Positions 1 to 6,521 of a DNA stretch of 20,782 nucleotides are shown here, in pieces. How positions within the stretch are numbered: position 1 is the stretch's first letter; each line of letters starts with the position of its first letter. Source of the DNA: Ruminococcus sp. (lineage in GTDB: Bacteria; Bacillota; Clostridia; Oscillospirales; Ruminococcaceae); contig JAILFF010000221.1 of the NCBI GenBank assembly GCA_024697705.1, forward strand, positions 1-20,782, written 5' to 3'. The position numbers and the translations under genes were made by a program. The notes beneath the pieces are model-generated. The model did no database searches, had not been told where the DNA came from, and saw only the letters and a list, made by a program, of their open reading frames with translations.

Positions 1-24
1 TGCTATTTTCTGTATTAGTAGCTA

Positions 25-53
25 TTGAAAAAACTTTCATTTTGTGATATTAT
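25..53 (+). promoter_or_regulatory. sigma-A promoter of the dockerin protein gene
   Basis: The -35 box TTGAAA (25-30) is separated by 17 bp from TATTAT (48-53). The -10 is extended by TG at 45-46 (TGaTATTAT). It sits about 85 bases upstream of the chosen start codon at 139 and matches the promoter style seen elsewhere in the window. Confidence 0.65.
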
Positions 54-70
54 ACTAATAAAGGGTAAAA

Positions 71-117
71 CTACGAAAAAAACTTCTGCCGTAGTCTTCG
101 GTATTATAAGGCAGACT
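71..117 (+). promoter_or_regulatory. leader hairpin(s) before the dockerin protein gene
   Basis: TCTGCC (85-90) can pair with GGCAGA (110-115), and the stem is followed by CTTTTATTTT just before the ribosome binding site. CTACG (71-75) can instead pair with CGTAG (90-94), which uses base 90 of the first stem, so the two pairings compete. This resembles a small attenuator, but the stems are short (6 and 5 bp) and the terminator-like loop is 19 nt. No ligand or leader peptide was recognised. Confidence 0.25.
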
Positions 118-138
118 TTTATTTTGGAGGTCGATACT

Positions 139-1713
139 ATGATTAGTAAAATAGCAAAAAGGCTCACTGCCTTTTTATGTGCTGCGGCTCTTGCAGGCAG
201 CTGTCTGCCGGGCGTTCGGAGCGACTTTTCTTTAAGAGCAGACGCCGCCGGCAGCATAAAGGTAATCAGCGGCGGAACCGTTTCAAATAATTCAACGAAT
301 GTCAAGATAAAAACCAATACATATAATACCGGAAGAGTCATAAATTCTTATATGTATGAAAGCAGCAGCGGAGTGCTGACAAGAGTCGAATATGTTTCTC
401 CCTATCTTGTAGTTGAAAATTATAATATGTCAACGGGGGCGCTGATAAGCAAGAAAAACCTCAGCCTGACAAACACTGACATCACCGAACCGTTATTCGG
501 CGGTTTCTTTGCCGGCAAAAAATACAATTTTGTCGTTACCGGACAGAAAAATCTTTCCGAAAGCACGTCAAAACCCGTTATTTGTGTCACAAGATACGAC
601 AAGAATTTCAATAGTTACAAATATGTTTATTTCAAGGGGTGCAACACCTATCTTCCCTTTGAGGCAGGATCGTGTAGTATGTCAGAGCTGAACGGAATGC
701 TTTACATACACACCTGCCACGAAATGTTCAAGGATAAAAACGGTATTCATCATCAGTCGAATATGGACTTTATCCTTGATGAAGAGGAATTCTCCTACGA
801 TACCAGTAAAATGTATTATGTGTCCGCCGACCCCAATAGTGTATCATTTTCTTATGTAGGACCCTTCGGTTATCAAAGCCATTCGTTCGATCAGCTTACT
901 GTCGCGGACAGCAGCTCGGTCTACGGCTTCGATCTCGGAGACGCGTATCCGAGAACACTGAGGCTGCACAAATACTCTCCGCCAAGCAAGAATATAAGCA
1001 GCACCACCCTCCTTACTGTTCCGGGAAATATCGGTGATAACTACACCACCGTTCAGGCAGGCGATATGGAGGTAACGAGCAGCAACGTTATCGTCGCCTT
1101 GAAAATGGGCAATATCCTTAACGGATCTCTGCCGAACGATTCGATAAGGAACATCTATCTTTTCAGCGTCCCGAAAACAAGCATCGGTTCATCGACATCC
1201 GTCAAGACGGTCAAGCTTACAAGCTACGGCAAGGGCGTTGAATGTTCCGCGCCGAAACTGGTCAAGATCAACGACAACAAGATACTCGTCATCTGGCGTG
1301 AAAACAAAGTTACCAAGATAGCCATAGTAAGCGCCGACGGTACACTTCAGGGAGGCATAAAGCAGAGCGATGAGATCATGCTTTCCGAGTGCGACCCCGT
1401 ACTCTGCTCGGACGGTATGGTGAGATGGTATTATACAAATAACAGCGCTCCTGTCATAGTAGCTCTTGACCCGAATAATCCCACAGATTTTTCGGGCGGA
1501 GGTTCAAGCCAGAAACTTGGCGATGTTGACAACGACAACGACGTTGATATAGACGATCTTACACTTTTGCAGAAAAGCGTTGCAGGTTGGCGTGTGTCTA
1601 TAAACAAAAAAAATGCCGACGTTTATCCCGACGGAGACATTGATATTTATGATCTTGCTGTATTGCAGCAGTATATCGCAGGGTGGAAGGTCAAGCTCGG
1701 TGTTCTGCCTTAA
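139..1713 (+). CDS. secreted protein with C-terminal dockerin
   Basis: A predicted 524-residue exported protein. The start ATG at 139 follows GGAGG (126-130) by 8 nt and opens a classical signal peptide: KR-rich start, hydrophobic stretch near residues 11-25, likely cleavage near ADAA at 34-37. Residues 40-455 are rich in beta-strand-like segments with repeated short hydrophobic blocks, and I infer a beta-propeller-like or beta-sandwich fold. It has no recognised catalytic domain, though it contains a distinctive HTCHE at 191-195. Residues 461-520 form a dockerin with two duplicated calcium-binding loop-helix halves: DVDNDNDVDIDD (462-473), and DVYPDGDIDIYD (494-505) followed by LAVLQQYIAGW. 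Dockerins bind cohesins on scaffoldins or cell-wall anchors, so the protein is probably assembled on the cell surface or in a cellulosome-like complex. An in-frame upstream ATG at 25 lies inside the promoter and is rejected. The substrate or partner of the body is unknown. Confidence 0.88.
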   Translation: MISKIAKRLTAFLCAAALAGSCLPGVRSDFSLRADAAGSIKVISGGTVSNNSTNVKIKTNTYNTGRVINSYMYESSSGVLTRVEYVSPYLVVENYNMSTGALISKKNLSLTNTDITEPLFGGFFAGKKYNFVVTGQKNLSESTSKPVICVTRYDKNFNSYKYVYFKGCNTYLPFEAGSCSMSELNGMLYIHTCHEMFKDKNGIHHQSNMDFILDEEEFSYDTSKMYYVSADPNSVSFSYVGPFGYQSHSFDQLTVADSSSVYGFDLGDAYPRTLRLHKYSPPSKNISSTTLLTVPGNIGDNYTTVQAGDMEVTSSNVIVALKMGNILNGSLPNDSIRNIYLFSVPKTSIGSSTSVKTVKLTSYGKGVECSAPKLVKINDNKILVIWRENKVTKIAIVSADGTLQGGIKQSDEIMLSECDPVLCSDGMVRWYYTNNSAPVIVALDPNNPTDFSGGGSSQKLGDVDNDNDVDIDDLTLLQKSVAGWRVSINKKNADVYPDGDIDIYDLAVLQQYIAGWKVKLGVLP

Positions 1714-1738
1714 AAATAAAATTGATACTTCGGTAAGG

Positions 1739-1763
1739 GGGAGCCGATCTGCGGCTCCCTTTT
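1739..1763 (+). terminator. intrinsic terminator after the dockerin gene
   Basis: GGGAGCCG (1739-1746) pairs perfectly with CGGCTCCC (1752-1759) around a 5-nt loop, followed by TTTT. It starts 25 bases after the stop codon. The flavodoxin gene begins just behind it and no clear promoter is visible in between, so some read-through is likely. Confidence 0.75.
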
Positions 1764-1791
1764 GAAAATGAACTGACAGGAGTTGATCGGT

Positions 1792-2286
1792 ATGAGCAAA
1801 CCGTTGATTACATTCTTTTCGGTGGGAGGAACCACTGCGAAGGTCGCCAAAAATCTCGCAAGACAGGCAGGCATCGCGATCTTTGAGATCAAACCCGCCG
1901 AACCTTACACAGATGCGGATATTAAATGGACAAATCCTCTTGCGCGGTGCAACAAGGAAAAGATCGGCAAAAAGGAGATCGCGATCGCGGAAAAGATCAG
2001 CGGTTTTGAGGAGTACGATACTGTATTTATAGGCTTTCCGATATGGTATTACGGAGCGCCGAATATCATTGCGGATTTTATAAAAGCCTACGACTGGTCG
2101 GGCAAAAGGATAGCCCTCTTTGCGACCTCGGGCGGCAGCGACATCGGCAAAACGGCAGAAAAACTGCTGCCTTTTCTGAACGGAAAGGGCGAGATAGTCG
2201 ATTCAAAGCTGTTCAGACCATCTGTCACGAAGGAAGAGCTTAAAGAATGGGCTGAGGGCATCATCAAGGACGGAACGGATAACTGA
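1792..2286 (+). CDS. flavodoxin-like protein
   Basis: A 164-residue protein that spans one flavodoxin domain, expected to bind FMN and act as a cytoplasmic electron carrier or small NAD(P)H:quinone reductase-type enzyme. Visible features are the N-terminal strand followed by the phosphate-binding loop SVGGTTAKVA (10-19), the second loop GFPIWYYGAP (81-90) that stacks on the isoalloxazine ring, and ATSGGSDIG (111-119) as the third loop. These match the Flavodoxin_4-type family, where the first loop usually reads SxTGNT, so GGTT is a mild variant. The start ATG at 1792 lies 9 nt after AGGAG (1778-1782); an in-frame TTG at 1783 abuts that site and is too close. It is encoded behind the dockerin gene's terminator and is probably functionally independent of it. 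The physiological partner is not evident. Confidence 0.88.
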   Translation: MSKPLITFFSVGGTTAKVAKNLARQAGIAIFEIKPAEPYTDADIKWTNPLARCNKEKIGKKEIAIAEKISGFEEYDTVFIGFPIWYYGAPNIIADFIKAYDWSGKRIALFATSGGSDIGKTAEKLLPFLNGKGEIVDSKLFRPSVTKEELKEWAEGIIKDGTDN

Positions 2287-2320
2287 ATTATTATCTCCTC
2301 GTTATATTGATATACTAATC

Positions 2321-2357
2321 AAAAACGCAGACAGGTCTTCGGGCTTGTCTGCGTTTT
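2321..2357. terminator. bidirectional terminator with UUCG tetraloop
   Basis: AAAAACGCAGACAGGTC pairs with GGCTTGTCTGCGTTTTT across a C(UUCG)G loop (2338-2341), including two G-T wobbles. The A-tract on one side and T-tract on the other make it usable from both strands. It serves the convergent flavodoxin gene (+) and the ComEC-like gene (-), whose stop codon touches its edge. Confidence 0.88.
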
Positions 2358-3361
2358 TATGACGGATTATCTGTTTTGCTATCATCATTTTCTTCATGAT
2401 TATCGGATGAACTGTCCGAGATGTGCTCGTATCCTGCCGAGACTTTGATTCGGCTGCCGTCCGAATCGAAACGGATCGTTCCGTAATCACAGGTCATAAG
2501 CACATTAGGCGAAAACTTGCGGATACGCCGCAGGGTGTCGCGGTTCGGGTTGCCGCGAGAATCGTTTTTGGCGCAGGAAATAACCGTATATTCGGGCATT
2601 ACAGAGGAAAGCAGTTCCGAGCAGCAGGAATCCCGCCCCGCATGATTGCTTGCTTTTAGAACGTTCGATGACAGCTTCGTCCCTCTGCCGACAAACTCTT
2701 CCTCTTCTGCCCTGCCGCTGTTGCCTGTGAAAAGAAAGCTGTTGTCGCCGTGGCAAAGCCTGACATACACCGAATTATCGCCCACCTCTTCATAGGCCTT
2801 GTGTGGAACGAACGTATCAAATGTACAGCCTCCGAGTGTAAAATGTGAATCTCCCGCGGTACGGACTTCGACCTGCATACCTCCCGCCGCTTCCGTAACC
2901 GAATAGAAATCGGAGCTATCGGAAGTAAGCGTATCGGAAATCCTTGGCAATATCAGGCAGTTCGTTTTCACCCGCCAAAGAATGTCAGCCGCGCCGCCGA
3001 TATGTCCTGCGTCGGGATTTGACAGCAATAAATAATCGAGCTGCTTAACCCCCTCTGTTTCAAGTATCTTCATCACCTTGACGAAAGCGGCTTTATCGCC
3101 TGCGTCTATGAGCATGAAATGACCTTCCGAGCCTATCAGCACCGATTCGCCCTCGCCAACGTCGATGAACTCGACAAAAGCGTGAGTAGCATTTTCGTCG
3201 ATAAAGCCTTTTGGCACGGAAGATTCATCGGGATCAAGTCCGTCGAAAAAACCGTATCTGTGACCCGCCAGCGCCGCCGCACCAGCCGCAATAATGATGA
3301 CGGCAACAAGCACGCGGGCAAACACCGACTTAGCCGATCTGCCTTTTTTGCTATCAGACAT
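2357..3361 (-). CDS. membrane-anchored ComEC-like MBL-fold protein, metal site degenerate
   Basis: A 334-residue protein: one transmembrane or uncleaved signal segment at residues 13-33, then a metallo-beta-lactamase fold most like the C-terminal domain of ComEC/Rec2 competence proteins. Landmarks are FIDVGEGESVLI (65-76), LIDAG (84-88), LDYLLL (108-113), LFTGN (210-214) and VISCAKND (260-267). In active relatives the key motif reads S/T-H-P-D-A-D-H-I-G-G; here it is SNPDAGHIGG (114-123). The TGD aspartate is N214, the first histidine of the GHHG motif is N239, and the histidine of the late GHP motif is N271. Only D117, H120 and H240 of the usual ligands remain, so hydrolase activity is doubtful. 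The tail after 313 is acidic, Ser/Asp-rich and probably disordered. The start overlaps the stop of the upstream radical SAM gene by one base (TGATG), which implies translational coupling. A binding or structural role outside the membrane is an inference. Confidence 0.85.
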   Translation of the reverse strand: MSDSKKGRSAKSVFARVLVAVIIIAAGAAALAGHRYGFFDGLDPDESSVPKGFIDENATHAFVEFIDVGEGESVLIGSEGHFMLIDAGDKAAFVKVMKILETEGVKQLDYLLLSNPDAGHIGGAADILWRVKTNCLILPRISDTLTSDSSDFYSVTEAAGGMQVEVRTAGDSHFTLGGCTFDTFVPHKAYEEVGDNSVYVRLCHGDNSFLFTGNSGRAEEEEFVGRGTKLSSNVLKASNHAGRDSCCSELLSSVMPEYTVISCAKNDSRGNPNRDTLRRIRKFSPNVLMTCDYGTIRFDSDGSRIKVSAGYEHISDSSSDNHEENDDSKTDNPS

Positions 3362-5280
3362 CAGCCCTTTCCGCCCTTTCTTCCGCCCTTGCGCGTATCA
3401 TGCTTTTTAATGGCATTTTTCCCGGCTTTAACATCATTCTTTCTGCCGCCGTTTTTCCCGCGCTGTTCTGCGGAACGCTGCTCGCGGGTGTACTGCGAAT
3501 CGGGCGGAACGAGCTTGCCTTCGCCGTGTCCGATCAGATCGCGTCTGCCCGCCTTGATAAGCGCCTCGATGACCTTTCGCTGATTTTCGGGCTTGTAATA
3601 TTGCAAAAGCACGCGCTGCATGGCTTTTTCAGAAGGATTTTTCGCCACATATACGGGCAGGAGCGTGTACGGGTCAAGCTCCGTATAGAACATACAGGTC
3701 GAGATAGTTCCGGGCGTGGGGTAAAAGTCCTGTACCTGCTCGGGATGTATCTTGTTCTCTTTGAGGAAGACCGCCAGCTCCACCGCGTCCGAAAGCCGCG
3801 AACCCGGGTGCGACGACATCAGATAGGGGATAAGATACTGATCGAGTCCTTTGCGGCGGGTGATCTCGTAGAAACGCCGTTGAAATCGCTTGTATGCCTC
3901 GATATGCGGCTTGCCCATTTTATCGAGAACAGCCGCCGAGCAATGCTCGGGCGCGACCTTAAGCTGTCCGCTGATGTGATGCTCGATAAGCTCGTCCATG
4001 AACTCGCCGTCCTTGTCCTCAATAAGATAATCGTAACGAATACCCGAACGGATAAAAACGCGCTTGATACCCGGAAGCGCCCGAAGCTTTCGCAGTATCG
4101 CGAGATATTCCGAATGATCGACATGAAGATTTTTGCACGGCTCGGGAGCAAGACATTTCTTCCCCTTGCAAAGCCCGAATTGCAGCTGCTTTTCGCAGGA
4201 GGGACCGCGAAAATTCGCGGTGGGACCGCCCACGTCGTGGATATATCCCTTAAAGCCCTTCATTTTTGTGAGCTTTTTTGCTTCCTCCATGATAGACTTC
4301 TCGCTGCGGCAGGTAACGCGCCTGCCCTGATGAAGCGCTATCGAACAGAAGTTGCAGAAACCGAAGCAGCCCCTGTTGTGCGTTATCGAGAACTGTACCT
4401 CCTTGATCGAAGGAACGCCGCCCTCCTTTTCGTAGCAAGGGTGATAGGTGCGCTCGTAGGGCAGCGAGTAAACAAGATCAAGCTCTTCGGTGGTAAGAGA
4501 GGTCGCGGGCGGGTTCTGCACGAGCATTTTCTCGCGCTGACGCTGAATGATAGTTTTGCCGTACACCTCGTCCTGCCAGTCATACTGGATTCGACAGGCT
4601 TTTGCGTACTGCTCTTTGCTCTGTGATACCTCAGCGAACGAGGGACACTGTACCGCGCCGAAGGGCGTTTCTCTCGGGTCGCAGAGATAGCAGGTACCGC
4701 GCACATCGCGTATCGAATGAACTTCCTCGCCCGAATTAAGCCTGTCGGCGATCTCAACGATCGAATGTTCGCCCATACCGAACATGAGGATATCGGCGCA
4801 GGTATCGACAAGCACCGATTCCATAACGGTATCCTTCCAATAATCGTAATGGGCAAAACGGCGCAGCGAGACCTCAAGCCCTCCGCAAAGTACGGGGATT
4901 TCCGGCGCGACGGCACGGCACATCTTGCAGTAAACGGTCGCTGCGCGATCGGGGCGTTTTCCTCCCCTGCCCCCTGCCGAATAAAGATCGTCCGAGCGCT
5001 TTTTCTTGGCTACGGTATAATGCGAGACCATCGAATCAATGTTCCCCGCAGTGACCAGCCACGCCAAACGAGGCAGACCGAGCCGCAGAACGCTTTTCGG
5101 GTCGCGCCAATCGGGCTGCGCTATTATCCCTACGGTATATCCGTGATATTCAAGCAGCCGCGAGATTATAGCAGCCCCGAAGCTCGGGTGATCCACATAA
5201 GCGTCGCCGATAATATAGACGAAATCGAGCTGCTCTATCCCGCGTGCTTTCATATCCTCTCTGCATATCGGCATAAACAT
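3361..5280 (-). CDS. ygiQ: YgiQ family radical SAM protein
   Basis: A 639-residue member of the YgiQ family, radical SAM proteins of unknown reaction found in many bacteria. The N-terminal region carries the family hallmark REDMKARGIEQLDF and GDAYVDHPSFG, typical of the UPF0313 N-terminal domain. The cluster-binding motif CFGFCNFC (CxxxCxxC, residues 305, 309 and 312) is intact and should hold a SAM-coordinated [4Fe-4S] cluster. Further cysteines between about 350 and 390, in the segment with CEKQLQFGLCKGKKC, could bind a second cluster or metal. The last 40 residues are Lys/Arg/Gly-rich and probably disordered. I chose the ATG at 5280 because the family normally begins within a few residues of PICREDMK and GGGGGTG lies 6 nt upstream. 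An in-frame ATG at 5325 would overlap the preceding gene by 28 bases. It is the third gene of a four-gene operon. Confidence 0.93.
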   Translation of the reverse strand: MFMPICREDMKARGIEQLDFVYIIGDAYVDHPSFGAAIISRLLEYHGYTVGIIAQPDWRDPKSVLRLGLPRLAWLVTAGNIDSMVSHYTVAKKKRSDDLYSAGGRGGKRPDRAATVYCKMCRAVAPEIPVLCGGLEVSLRRFAHYDYWKDTVMESVLVDTCADILMFGMGEHSIVEIADRLNSGEEVHSIRDVRGTCYLCDPRETPFGAVQCPSFAEVSQSKEQYAKACRIQYDWQDEVYGKTIIQRQREKMLVQNPPATSLTTEELDLVYSLPYERTYHPCYEKEGGVPSIKEVQFSITHNRGCFGFCNFCSIALHQGRRVTCRSEKSIMEEAKKLTKMKGFKGYIHDVGGPTANFRGPSCEKQLQFGLCKGKKCLAPEPCKNLHVDHSEYLAILRKLRALPGIKRVFIRSGIRYDYLIEDKDGEFMDELIEHHISGQLKVAPEHCSAAVLDKMGKPHIEAYKRFQRRFYEITRRKGLDQYLIPYLMSSHPGSRLSDAVELAVFLKENKIHPEQVQDFYPTPGTISTCMFYTELDPYTLLPVYVAKNPSEKAMQRVLLQYYKPENQRKVIEALIKAGRRDLIGHGEGKLVPPDSQYTREQRSAEQRGKNGGRKNDVKAGKNAIKKHDTRKGGRKGGKG

Positions 5281-5297
5281 ACCGTCACCCCCAATAA

Positions 5298-5900
5298 TTA
5301 TTTCAGACCTCTGCTCCATACCCATGAGCAGTAATCCTTAATATCCACATCGTCCGGATCATATTCGTAATCGGTAAGCGGCACGAAATCCCCCATGATG
5401 GCAAGTGAATCATCGAGCACCTGCTTCTGATTTTTTCCCGAAATATCTAATCCGACCTCGTTAGGCAGAAACGGGCGGCGAGACATTTTAGCGTTCAGCC
5501 GCCGTGCTAAATCTATATCGTAAAGACCACCCTCGTTTGCGCGGCGTTTTTCCATTTGCGAAACTATCTGCCCGATATCGGAGGAAAATAGCCGCAGAAT
5601 TATAAAGCTCTTACCTCTGAAAAGCGAGGGTATCTCCCTTGTCCTTACGTCGTCTATATCGAGTATCACGATGTTTTTAAAGCCCTTTTCCGCAAAAAAA
5701 CGCGCCTGCGAAAGCACATTTTCCCAACAAAGTGTTTCCTCGAGATCGCCCTCGTCAGCCGTTCCCGACGGAATCACAAACTCGGGAACCCCGTTTTGCT
5801 CGATGCACACTCCGCCGAGCCTTTTGTAAAGCTCTCCCGCGAGCGTGGTCTTTCCGACCGCGGGTGCGCCGATAATGAAAATGTAATCCATGCTCTGCAT
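5298..5900 (-). CDS. P-loop kinase-like NTPase
   Basis: A 200-residue cytoplasmic protein with a Walker A motif GAPAVGKT (11-18) directly after the first beta strand and a Walker B-like VILDID (78-83). Size and layout fit a small nucleoside/nucleotide or metabolite kinase-like P-loop protein of the AAA_33/AAA_28 type rather than a motor ATPase. The segment SQMEKRRANEGGLYD (about 114-128) may serve as the lid, supplying arginines. The substrate cannot be read from the sequence. ATG at 5900 follows GAAAGG with a 9-nt spacer; a second ATG three codons later is a possible alternative. It lies 6 nt after the GNAT gene and 17 nt before the YgiQ start, so co-transcription is nearly certain. Confidence 0.8.
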   Translation of the reverse strand: MQSMDYIFIIGAPAVGKTTLAGELYKRLGGVCIEQNGVPEFVIPSGTADEGDLEETLCWENVLSQARFFAEKGFKNIVILDIDDVRTREIPSLFRGKSFIILRLFSSDIGQIVSQMEKRRANEGGLYDIDLARRLNAKMSRRPFLPNEVGLDISGKNQKQVLDDSLAIMGDFVPLTDYEYDPDDVDIKDYCSWVWSRGLK

Positions 5901-5906
5901 AGCGGT

Positions 5907-6377
5907 TTACCTTTCTTCCGACAGATCATTCTTCCGAAAAAGCCTAATCAGCGGCACACATTCGTCCTCGATGACCTTTTCGCCCGTCGGCTCAAAGCCG
6001 TGCTTTTTGTAGAATTTTATCCCGCGCTTGTTGTATTCAAGCGCCCATAAAATATCGCAGCCCTTTTCCGCGACCGCGAACCGCAGCAGTTCCGCGCCGA
6101 TACCCTTGCTTTGAAATGCGGGCTCGATAAACAGCTTTTTTATCTCCGTGCCGTCCGTCGTGATGAAGCCCTTGATGATCCCGTCATCGTAAACGTATGT
6201 ATTGGTAAGCTCCGCCGAGCCTTCAACGTATTCGGCGGCGGTATCTTTAACGTTCAGCTCATCGAAATAAAACGAGTCGTTAAGAAAAAACGGGTAGAAA
6301 TTCAGCCGATAATTAAACACAACGATCTCTGCTATTCGGAAAGCGTCACCGCTCTCGGCGGGTCTGATATTATCCAT
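5907..6377 (-). CDS. GNAT family N-acetyltransferase
   Basis: A 156-residue protein containing a single GNAT domain. It has the N-terminal strand IRPAESGD, the central strand with EIKKLFIEPAF (78-88), and the acetyl-CoA pyrophosphate loop QSKGIG (89-94, Q-x-x-G-x-G) leading into the helix AELLRFAVAEKG. The C-terminal block EYNKRGIKFYKKHGFEPTGE (114-133) is the usual motif B. The family transfers an acetyl group from acetyl-CoA to an amine; the acceptor here is unknown. The start ATG at 6377 is preceded by GAGG with an 8-nt spacer. It is the first gene of the leftward operon GNAT, kinase-like, YgiQ, ComEC-like. Confidence 0.9.
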   Translation of the reverse strand: MDNIRPAESGDAFRIAEIVVFNYRLNFYPFFLNDSFYFDELNVKDTAAEYVEGSAELTNTYVYDDGIIKGFITTDGTEIKKLFIEPAFQSKGIGAELLRFAVAEKGCDILWALEYNKRGIKFYKKHGFEPTGEKVIEDECVPLIRLFRKNDLSEER

Positions 6378-6402
6378 GACAAAAACCTCGGTAATGTTTT
6401 GA

Positions 6403-6411
6403 AATATAACA
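6403..6411 (-). promoter_or_regulatory. possible extended -10 for the GNAT-YgiQ operon
   Basis: On the minus strand TGTTATATT (TG at 6411-6410, TATATT at 6408-6403) lies 26 bases upstream of the GNAT start. No good -35 box is found 17 bp upstream, where the terminator hairpin of the preceding gene lies. It is plausible only as a TG-dependent weak promoter. Confidence 0.3.
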
Positions 6412-6445
6412 ATAGTCGGTGCCGCCGCATAACAGACACCGACTA
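6404..6445 (-). terminator. terminator after the GGDEF/EAL gene
   Basis: TAGTCGGTG (6413-6421) pairs with CACCGACTA (6437-6445), a perfect 9-bp stem with a 15-nt loop. On the minus strand the stem is followed by the T-rich TTGTTATATTT; on the plus strand it is followed by CTTTTTT, so it could act in both directions. It lies about 75 bases beyond the stop codon at 6522 and separates that gene from the GNAT operon. The intervening 6446-6521 holds no gene. Confidence 0.55.
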
Positions 6446-6521
6446 CTTTTTTATCGTTTCGTAATAAATCGGCATCGGAAATGCAGACAGTAAATTTATC
6501 GGCTCGATCAAACTTTTTCTT

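Noticed and set aside
3400..4626. Plus-strand reading frame of about 408 codons opposite the YgiQ gene
   Set aside because: It is antisense to a clearly conserved radical SAM protein, has no ribosome binding site and its translation resembles no protein family. It is a shadow caused by the codon bias of the real gene.
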